The notes under the pieces were generated by a model. That model worked only from the letters and a program-made list of their open reading frames with translations. It was not told the DNA's origin and ran no database searches. Source: an uncultured bacterium (GTDB lineage: Bacteria > Patescibacteriota > Saccharimonadia > Saccharimonadales > CAIOMD01). Taken from it: a stretch of DNA of 5,114 nt. The stretch spans positions 1 through 5,114 of the forward strand of contig CAIRQE010000039.1 in NCBI GenBank assembly GCA_903880655.1, read 5' to 3'. Positions 1 through 5,114 of the stretch are shown here, one piece after another. Every line of letters starts with the position of its first letter. Position 1 is the first letter of the stretch. The translations under genes were made by a program, and so were the position numbers.

Positions 1-12
1 ATAGCCGCAGCT

Positions 13-141
13 TTAATCTTCATCGTCGTAGTCTGGGTCACCAGAGCTGTCATCGTCAATGTTAGGAATGAGGCATCCTGAACGCCCTGTCTCACAAGGG
101 TCCATGTTGTATTCTACCTCATCTGGAAAGGGGCTACTCAT
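13..141 (-). CDS. Small acidic protein of unknown function, translationally coupled to the large virion-type gene
   Basis: This 42-codon frame runs from an ATG that overlaps the stop codon of the large gene (ATGA, 4-base overlap) to a TAA. A good Shine-Dalgarno sequence, AAGGG, sits 7 bases before the ATG, inside the end of the large gene, so re-initiation by the same ribosomes is likely. The product begins MSSPFPDEVEYN and ends in an acidic tail, DPDYDDED. It has 14 Asp/Glu and only one basic residue (Arg20), and two cysteines (Cys16, Cys23). There is no hydrophobic segment, so a soluble and probably poorly ordered protein is expected. GC is 62 of 129 bases (48%), higher than most of the neighbouring genes, and Asn, Tyr and most Asp codons end in C. 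I do not recognise a family. A chaperone-like, DNA-mimic or scaffold-like role would be guesswork. The start, overlap and ribosome site make it a probable real gene despite its length. Confidence 0.72.
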   Translation of the reverse strand: MSSPFPDEVEYNMDPCETGRSGCLIPNIDDDSSGDPDYDDED

Positions 142-3100
142 CGTTGATCCCTTATAGGCGTAGCAAAATCTCTCATATCGCTTAAAGATATAGGTGCTTT
201 CTTACCTGTAGTAGGAGTAAATATTCTACCAAGTTCTCCTGCACCACCAACTCCAGAAAGTACACCTGCTGCTGTTGCCATTTGAGCTATCAGTCTTTGC
301 CTTTGTAATGGACTTAATGATTTGCCGTAATTACCACGGTCATTATATAAATCATAAAGAGATTTACTAAACTCTGAAGCTACATCAACCACAGGAACTC
401 CTGTTTGATTGCGACCAAAAGCCAAAGCCATATTACTTAATGGTATAGTACGAAAAGCGTCTGTAAACACTTCATGACTTAATCCGTCTGGTTCTCTTGA
501 ACCAAATGCTAAGTGCTTAATCTTTTTATCACCAAAACCAACTACCCCAACTCCACTATAATATAATAACCAAAGTAATAATTTACCCATAAGTAAACTA
601 ATGTTCTTTTTCTTAACACCTTTATTGTAAACATCACGATAAATTAAACCGTAGTTTTTATACATGATTCCTTGGAAGGCTGTAAAAGCCTTTGTATAAC
701 TCATGTTACCAGCAGTTAAAGTACCACGCGAAACAGCAAGAGGTAGATCCTTACGTAATGTAGAATTAACTGATTCTCTAGCTACTTTAAGAGCTCTCTT
801 TTGTAAATCTACATCAAGTGGTATGTTAACAAAATTCTTCCAATCCTGACCACTGTCTTTTAATTCCTGCATAACATAACCAATTACAGAAGCCTTGCCG
901 TGCAATTGATCTATCAATGCTTCAATAAAGAATGAGTTTTTATTGGCTTTAGCAAAGATACTTTTTTCTAATATATCCTCATAAGCTACTTCACTTGTTC
1001 TACGTGTAGCTATTTCAGCAAAGTTTTTCATTAACCATTCTTTAACATCTGGATCAGTCGATCTATCTAAAGCATGTGTTAAAACATCTGGTCTTACGTG
1101 TTGTAAAGTTAAGACAACATTAGGTAAATGTTTAAACTGTGGTAGCAATCTCCAACCTATTTCTCCTACATTAATATTACGAACAAGAGTATCCAGTACA
1201 CGTACTCTTGTGGCTGTAGATGGATCAGCATCACGAGCAACACTGTCAAGTACGTCTAACCAATATTTTTGACCTACATCTCCATACTTAGCAGCAAATT
1301 TTTTACCAGATACTATATTAGCTAACATAGTTAAATCTGCTTGTTGTGCCACATAATGACTTGCTTGATTGATATGAGCTAAAGCTACTTCAATACCGTT
1401 TAACTTAACTGCACCCACTGCATCAGGTATACGTTCTTGTACAAAACCTTGCGGCGTTTTCTTTGTTCTAAAACCAGTGACATCTTCCAACAATTTAATC
1501 ATGGTGTCGTTATTCTTAACGGCATCAGCTAGATCAATCTGTTGACCACCCACTTCAGTTACTAGTTTATCTTGTGGCGATTTGGGACTAATTGAAAAAT
1601 CTCTTACATGAGGCCAATAATTCTTTTGTTCAATTAAATCTTTGTTATTTAAAACCCTGTAAGTTTTCTTAATTAAAGGTAATACGTTATCAAATGACTG
1701 CCTTATGGCTATATACATTTGAGCTTCTTTGTTGGTCAAAGTAATACCAGTAGCTTGCGCTTCTGTAATGCCACTATCTTTAATTCTTTGTAAACCGTTT
1801 TCATTCTGTAAAATACCGTATATGCCTATTCTGTAAGATTCATCTTTTGTAAACTCAGGATATTTCTTTAATACATCTGCTATAGGTTTACTTGCTTGTG
1901 CGTACAAATTCAATCTAGCATTATGACCAAGATCTATAGTGCCTTTAAGATAACGGCTTAATTGCCCGTAGTTATCTTTAGGTAATCCTTCGAGCATATT
2001 AGACACTATGTCCGTATTTAAGAACTGCCTGTTGCCATTTTGTAACCAAGCCATATTTGATGCTACAGCGTTACCAAAGTTTATTTTAAACTTTTGTGCA
2101 GGAGAAGCACCTATACCATATACTTGTTTTAATTGTGCTTTGTTTATTGGTGTAGAAGGACCGGTAAGTATATTGTTTTCTAATTGGTCTTGAATACTTT
2201 GAAATTGAAACTTTCTAAATTTAACAAGTCTTCTACCAGCTTGCTGTAAAATATCTACTCTATCAGCTAATGCCTGAAGTACGCTTCTAGGTAAGTCTTT
2301 AGCTGCCGTTTGACTAATCATCTCTACATTAAAATTAGCATGATCCACAGCAGGGTTATCACTATCAGGTGTAAAACCATAAGCTTCTATTGATGCTTGA
2401 CCGTCTTTACTTAACACACGTGCCAGTGCTTCTTTTATTCTCTGCTTAGCTACAACGTCTACACTAGGACTATCTAAAGATTTTTTAATGGTTTTATTAA
2501 TCTTATCCACTAGATTTTGACGTTCTACTTTATCAAGTTCTAACATCATACGCCATGTAAGGGCATATGTTTTTGAGTACATGCCTTCTGGGTCTCTTCC
2601 CATTACTGGTCTTCTTAATGCGTCTGTGATAGCTGCTACAAAATTACCGCGGCTGTCGGCAGGTAAACGATTAGCTACATCTAATAGTGCACGTCTAAGA
2701 ACATCGTAACTAAACCTTCCTTGTTTATCTAGTCCAATCAAATTAGACAGCTTTGTTTGGCTCTTTGCCTGCAATGCTGCATAACGATCAGAAGCTTCAG
2801 AACGAATGATATCTATTTGGTCATTCTTTCTGTACCTAAGATCTGAAAGTTGTTCTTGGTGCTTAGTCTTTAAATCTAATATCTCTTGTTTATGTTCGTT
2901 ATTAAGTTCTTCTATTTTTTCGTTAGCCGCTTTTTTAATAAAATATTTCTGTTTAGCCAATTGCCAGCCCATGTTTAGCTCAAGGTTATCTATTTTATTA
3001 CCTAACACTTCACGCAATTTAGCTATAGTTTCTTTAAACTTAATATTATTTTCTATTAATTTACCTTGTGCTCTTTCAAGTGCTGTTGCTCCATATGATG

Positions 3101-4745
3101 TCTCATAAGATCCAGATAAATCTAAAGCTTCGTTAAGTGCATCCATTACGTTCTGCACTTTATTATTAGTATCTTCAGTAAGTTCTTTTATCTTACCTGC
3201 TGTAACAATAGGCTCAGATGGATCTATTTTATCTTGTGCATGTACTTCTTCTAACTTTGATACATCTTTTTGTTCATCTTCCGTTAAAGGCTTAGGAGAA
3301 TCATCAGGAGTAATTCTAAACTCATCAGGATATGGATCTGCTATAGCTTGTAAGGAATCTTGTATCTCGCGTATTAAATTACGCGTTTCATCTATTTCAG
3401 TTTTAGGAGCTTCTTTTAAAGATCCGGGTTCCTGTTGTACATCACCTAATGCTGCAGGTTTATCTTCTGGTTTTGTTGGACCATGCGCATAAGGTTCATT
3501 AGTTGATGGTGGCTCTCCCGGAAGGCTAACAGCTAAAGGAAGTATAGCGTCGTGAGCATTTTGATATACGTGTGCATCTGCTGCACTAGAAGCATTAGCA
3601 GCAGCATATGAAAGAGCAGATATAGTATCCTTAACGCTTAATCCTTTTAAATCTTGTACCGTTAAAATTGGTTCTGATTTTATAGGAGTTATACTAGATC
3701 CGGGAATTACAGAAGAAGGTATAGATTCTCCTGTTGAAGTTGGACTTAAAGGAACTTCACCAGCAGGTAACTCTTTTGGTGCTTGATAAATTGGAGTTTC
3801 CGCAGCAGTTACGGTTTCCGCTTTTGGCAACAAATCCCACTCCATAACAACACCACTTAATATTGTAGCAATTTGTCTAGCTACAACTGCTGACTTTTGT
3901 TCAGTGGTAGATTTAGGATCATTTAATACTTTTTTAACTTCTGGAGTTTGATTAGCACCACTTACATATGCTGCTAAAGCCCATCCTGATTTGATAGTCC
4001 ATAATACACCAGCAGCTACAGGAGATGTTGCCGCCGCTAAAGCTAATTCTGGTAACATTGCAACAGCACCTACAGCAGCAGGACTTGTACCTCCTTCTAT
4101 TAAAGGTGCAATGCCGTTCCATGCACCGCCTAAAACTTTAGGGTTAAGTGGTCCTAATTCTGGATGATCTGGTAAATCATCAGGTGCTCTAGGCAATACA
4201 GCCATAGGCTTTGTTAATGATTGTAGAAATTTATCAAAATGAATAGGTGGTAAAGCTTTATTAAATTCACCGCTGTAAGCAGGTCCACCGTCACTAGGAT
4301 GCGTATATTGCACAGTCCATGCAGGCAATTCAGCATTACGTTTTGTTATTTCATCTACGCCTAAATTCTTACCGATAGCATCGTATAGTTGTTCTGGCGT
4401 ATGTTTTGTTCCCGGAAGGTGTAGGTAATCTTGAGCATATACTTCATGTACTACATCAGGATTTTTATCTACAAAGTCTTTTGGGACTCCTTTCATTTTA
4501 GTTGCAATGTAAGAATTAACGATAGCTGCTTTATTTAACGCAGGATCTCCCTCCATTGAACTAACACCACTAAATTTATCTATCCAATTAATACCCCGAT
4601 CAGATACATTGCTTGTTGGTAAACCATTTACAGGCACTCCTAACCCTGAAGATACTGGGTCAAAATCTTTTTGTGTATTAGTTGATGCAGAAGCTTTCTG
4701 ATCTACGGGTACACCTAAACCAGCTTTTACGGGATCAAAATCCAT
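138..4745 (-). CDS. Giant phage virion-type protein, putative internal/DNA-ejection protein of the large polyvalent kind
   Basis: This is a 1535-residue protein. The start is well supported: AAGGAA lies 8 bases upstream of the ATG, and the upstream gene stops one base before it. Visible layout: two DFDPV..GLGVPV motifs (2-14, 27-39); a compact region (about 50-180) with a 'GVPKDFVDKNPDVV' stretch like N-terminal motifs of large phage proteins; an Ala/Gly-rich hydrophobic stretch (204-264); an acidic Pro/Ser/Thr-rich linker (about 312-525); a charged coiled coil (about 560-668); a long helical body (about 675-1370) with 'NYWPHVR' (1042-1048), which recalls the YFPR/YxPH motif of large polyvalent phage proteins; a basic patch, KGVKKK, followed by a membrane-type segment (about 1382-1404); and a Gly/Ala-rich tail. 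There is no cysteine anywhere. I see no lytic transglycosylase, protease or polymerase motif. Inference: it is packaged in the virion and helps carry DNA across the host envelope. Alternatives are a tape-measure-like protein or another polyvalent protein (an LPD38-like C-terminus is possible but unverified). The reading frame is certain; the function is moderately supported. Confidence 0.9.
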   Translation of the reverse strand: MDFDPVKAGLGVPVDQKASASTNTQKDFDPVSSGLGVPVNGLPTSNVSDRGINWIDKFSGVSSMEGDPALNKAAIVNSYIATKMKGVPKDFVDKNPDVVHEVYAQDYLHLPGTKHTPEQLYDAIGKNLGVDEITKRNAELPAWTVQYTHPSDGGPAYSGEFNKALPPIHFDKFLQSLTKPMAVLPRAPDDLPDHPELGPLNPKVLGGAWNGIAPLIEGGTSPAAVGAVAMLPELALAAATSPVAAGVLWTIKSGWALAAYVSGANQTPEVKKVLNDPKSTTEQKSAVVARQIATILSGVVMEWDLLPKAETVTAAETPIYQAPKELPAGEVPLSPTSTGESIPSSVIPGSSITPIKSEPILTVQDLKGLSVKDTISALSYAAANASSAADAHVYQNAHDAILPLAVSLPGEPPSTNEPYAHGPTKPEDKPAALGDVQQEPGSLKEAPKTEIDETRNLIREIQDSLQAIADPYPDEFRITPDDSPKPLTEDEQKDVSKLEEVHAQDKIDPSEPIVTAGKIKELTEDTNNKVQNVMDALNEALDLSGSYETSYGATALERAQGKLIENNIKFKETIAKLREVLGNKIDNLELNMGWQLAKQKYFIKKAANEKIEELNNEHKQEILDLKTKHQEQLSDLRYRKNDQIDIIRSEASDRYAALQAKSQTKLSNLIGLDKQGRFSYDVLRRALLDVANRLPADSRGNFVAAITDALRRPVMGRDPEGMYSKTYALTWRMMLELDKVERQNLVDKINKTIKKSLDSPSVDVVAKQRIKEALARVLSKDGQASIEAYGFTPDSDNPAVDHANFNVEMISQTAAKDLPRSVLQALADRVDILQQAGRRLVKFRKFQFQSIQDQLENNILTGPSTPINKAQLKQVYGIGASPAQKFKINFGNAVASNMAWLQNGNRQFLNTDIVSNMLEGLPKDNYGQLSRYLKGTIDLGHNARLNLYAQASKPIADVLKKYPEFTKDESYRIGIYGILQNENGLQRIKDSGITEAQATGITLTNKEAQMYIAIRQSFDNVLPLIKKTYRVLNNKDLIEQKNYWPHVRDFSISPKSPQDKLVTEVGGQQIDLADAVKNNDTMIKLLEDVTGFRTKKTPQGFVQERIPDAVGAVKLNGIEVALAHINQASHYVAQQADLTMLANIVSGKKFAAKYGDVGQKYWLDVLDSVARDADPSTATRVRVLDTLVRNINVGEIGWRLLPQFKHLPNVVLTLQHVRPDVLTHALDRSTDPDVKEWLMKNFAEIATRRTSEVAYEDILEKSIFAKANKNSFFIEALIDQLHGKASVIGYVMQELKDSGQDWKNFVNIPLDVDLQKRALKVARESVNSTLRKDLPLAVSRGTLTAGNMSYTKAFTAFQGIMYKNYGLIYRDVYNKGVKKKNISLLMGKLLLWLLYYSGVGVVGFGDKKIKHLAFGSREPDGLSHEVFTDAFRTIPLSNMALAFGRNQTGVPVVDVASEFSKSLYDLYNDRGNYGKSLSPLQRQRLIAQMATAAGVLSGVGGAGELGRIFTPTTGKKAPISLSDMRDFATPIRDQR
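149..153 (-). promoter_or_regulatory. Ribosome binding site for the 42-residue gene
   Basis: AAGGG on the minus strand lies 7 bases upstream of the ATG at 141 and inside the last codons of the large gene. Together with the ATGA stop/start overlap, it supports the start chosen for the short gene and indicates translational coupling. Confidence 0.65.
534..602 (-). other. Membrane-type hydrophobic segment near the C-terminus of the large protein
   Basis: Residues 1382-1404 of the large protein are almost entirely Leu, Trp, Tyr, Val and Gly (core LLLWLLYYSGVGVVGFG). They follow a lysine-rich patch (KGVKKK, 1375-1380), a positive flank typical of an inserted membrane helix. The segment lies about 130 residues before the end of the protein. 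One lysine (1388) interrupts it, so it could be a fusion-type or amphipathic helix rather than a stable transmembrane anchor. Confidence 0.6.
1596..1628 (-). other. Conserved-looking NYWPHVR motif in the large protein
   Basis: Residues 1040-1050 carry QKNYWPHVRDF at the end of a helical stretch. From memory, large polyvalent phage proteins often have a 'GYFPR/YxPHxR' motif in the same mid-to-late position, before an Asp/Ala-rich helical section and a C-terminal hydrophobic segment. The resemblance is the main reason for placing the protein in that group; it is not proof of homology. Confidence 0.4.
2742..3068 (-). other. Coiled-coil region of the large protein
   Basis: Residues about 560-668 are rich in Lys, Glu, Gln and Leu/Ile with heptad-like spacing, for example EKIEELNNEHKQEILDLKTK (609-628), continuing to about 660. 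Proline and glycine are nearly absent (one glycine at 582, one at 593). A long helix or coiled coil is the natural reading. It could mediate oligomerisation or form an elongated stalk between the N-terminal modules and the C-terminal body. Confidence 0.7.
3171..3812 (-). other. Low-complexity acidic Pro/Ser/Thr-rich linker in the large protein
   Basis: Residues about 312-525 contain many Pro, Ser, Thr, Glu and Asp residues and little hydrophobic core, with stretches such as PLSPTSTGESIPSSVIPG and EPPSTNEPYAHGPTKPEDKP. A short Ala/Ser helix (about 370-405) interrupts it. It most likely forms a flexible tether between the N-terminal hydrophobic module and the coiled coil. No catalytic motif is visible here. 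Confidence 0.6.
3954..4136 (-). other. Ala/Gly-rich hydrophobic stretch in the N-terminal part of the large protein
   Basis: Residues 204-264 run through GAVAMLPELALAAATSPVAAG and VLWTIKSGWALAAYVSG, which form one or two hydrophobic helices with Pro and Gly breaks. Only three charged residues occur in the 61 positions (E217, E233, K252). The composition suits a segment that is buried in the virion and inserts into membrane, but a buried Ala-rich globular core is equally possible. Confidence 0.45.
4629..4742 (-). repeat. Two copies of a 13-residue DFDPV..GLGVPV motif at the N-terminus of the large protein
   Basis: Copy 1 is residues 2-14 (DFDPVKAGLGVPV, bases 4704-4742) and copy 2 is residues 27-39 (DFDPVSSGLGVPV, bases 4629-4667), separated by a 12-residue Ser/Thr/Gln-rich spacer. 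Eleven of 13 residues are identical, but only five codons are identical: six conserved residues are written with different synonymous codons. The peptide has therefore been kept while the DNA drifted. Similar 'FDPxxA.PV' repeats occur at N-termini of other large phage proteins, to my knowledge without an assigned function. Confidence 0.85.
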
Positions 4746-4746
4746 A

Positions 4747-5109
4747 TTACGGCTTCCTTAATACCTGATCGTTATATTTAAAAATAGTACCAGAAGATAG
4801 TTCTCTAATTTCTTTTTCACTATGAACAACAACAGGTCCAGCTACTTCGCGTTTCAATCCTAAAGATTTCTTAGTAGCCTCTAACATGTAATCTTTAATA
4901 ATAGATTTATAAAAGTCATTCACGCTTGTTCTATCTTTTGCCTTTTCTTGATTTTTAGGATCATCAAACCATGCGTTTATTAATAAAGCATTTTGAGTAA
5001 CTTGTTCAGCAATTGCGTTTTTAAGAATGCTAGGTTTAGTGTTTCCGAAAGCAGCAGTAAATTGTGTCCTTTTTGATGTATCTTTATACATGCTTTCTAA
5101 ATCTTCCAT
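4747..5109 (-). CDS. Small phage protein of unknown function upstream of the giant virion gene; N-terminus uncertain
   Basis: The frame gives 120 residues from the ATG at 5109, but it remains open to the window edge, so the true start may lie outside. GAAGA directly before the ATG is too close to act as its ribosome site. An internal Met7 is a weaker alternative. Residues about 1-85 look helical and charged (for example QVTQNALLINAWFDDPKNQE and YKSIIKDYMLEATKKSLGLK). From about residue 92 the protein changes to a short beta-like ending, PVVVHSEKEIRELSSGTIF, then YNDQVLRKP at the C-terminus. Endings of the form 'V.S..E...L..GT.F...DG...' are frequent in phage proteins, which fits a virion or assembly partner of the large protein. 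There is no signal peptide, membrane helix or cysteine. It is probably co-transcribed with the downstream genes. I do not recognise a named family. Confidence 0.82.
   Translation of the reverse strand: MEDLESMYKDTSKRTQFTAAFGNTKPSILKNAIAEQVTQNALLINAWFDDPKNQEKAKDRTSVNDFYKSIIKDYMLEATKKSLGLKREVAGPVVVHSEKEIRELSSGTIFKYNDQVLRKP
4754..4759 (-). promoter_or_regulatory. Ribosome binding site for the large gene
   Basis: AAGGAA on the minus strand lies 8 bases before the ATG at 4745, within the final codons of the upstream gene. It fixes the start of the 1535-residue protein and suggests that the two genes are translated from one message, with stop and start separated by one base. Confidence 0.75.
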
Positions 5110-5114
5110 TCTTC

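Noticed and set aside
1..12. Near-palindrome AGCCGCAGCT after the microprotein stop, possibly a terminator arm
   Set aside because: Only 12 bases are available beyond the stop codon, and neither a second arm nor a T-tract can be seen.
2008..2193. Plus-strand open frame of 61 codons
   Set aside because: It lies wholly opposite the large minus-strand gene and has a Phe/Cys-rich antisense-type composition. The minus-strand gene explains this DNA.
2806..3108. Plus-strand open frame of 100 codons with hydrophobic, Ser/Leu/Cys-rich content
   Set aside because: It is antisense to the Lys/Glu-rich coiled coil, which reads on the opposite strand as Leu/Phe/Ser-rich sequence. It is a shadow, not a membrane protein gene.
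138..4745. Possible giant virion RNA polymerase (N4 type) or lytic transglycosylase
   Set aside because: I could not find polymerase-type catalytic motifs or a convincing lysozyme/transglycosylase Glu motif. The linker and coiled-coil composition also argues against a single large enzyme.
138..5114. Promoters or phage-polymerase sites inside the gene block
   Set aside because: AT-rich coding DNA gives many -10-like hexamers by chance. None has a matching -35 element or sits in a gene junction.

Overview
The window looks like part of the structural (virion) gene block of an AT-rich tailed bacteriophage or prophage. Spot counts give roughly 30-50% GC along the large gene, averaging in the high thirties. 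Three genes lie head to tail on the minus strand with essentially no intergenic DNA. No tRNA, rRNA, CRISPR array, insertion sequence or recognisable promoter or terminator is visible. The host cannot be named from the sequence. The protein style (very large, modular, low-complexity linkers, no classic enzyme motif) and the packed layout fit a podovirus-like genome, possibly from an aquatic metagenome, but that is inference.

In the direction of transcription (from high to low coordinates) the order is as follows. (1) A small protein of about 120 residues (4747-5109), whose N-terminus may continue beyond the window. It ends in a short 'SGT.F....Q..RKP' motif of a kind often seen at the ends of phage proteins. 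(2) After a single base (TAA-T-ATG), a 1535-residue protein (138-4745) that fills 90% of the window. It begins with two copies of a 13-residue 'DFDPV..GLGVPV' motif. These are followed by a small folded region, an Ala/Gly-rich hydrophobic stretch, a long acidic Pro/Ser/Thr-rich linker, a coiled coil, a long helical body with a 'NYWPHVR' motif, and a C-terminal hydrophobic membrane-type segment. (3) Overlapping its stop codon by ATGA, a 42-residue strongly acidic microprotein (13-141) that is richer in GC.

The best functional guess for the large protein is an internal virion or DNA-ejection-type protein of the 'large polyvalent protein' style. The small upstream gene may be a virion partner and the acidic microprotein a translationally coupled accessory. 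The most striking direct observation is that neither the 1535-residue protein nor its 120-residue neighbour contains a single cysteine, whereas the 42-residue protein has two.
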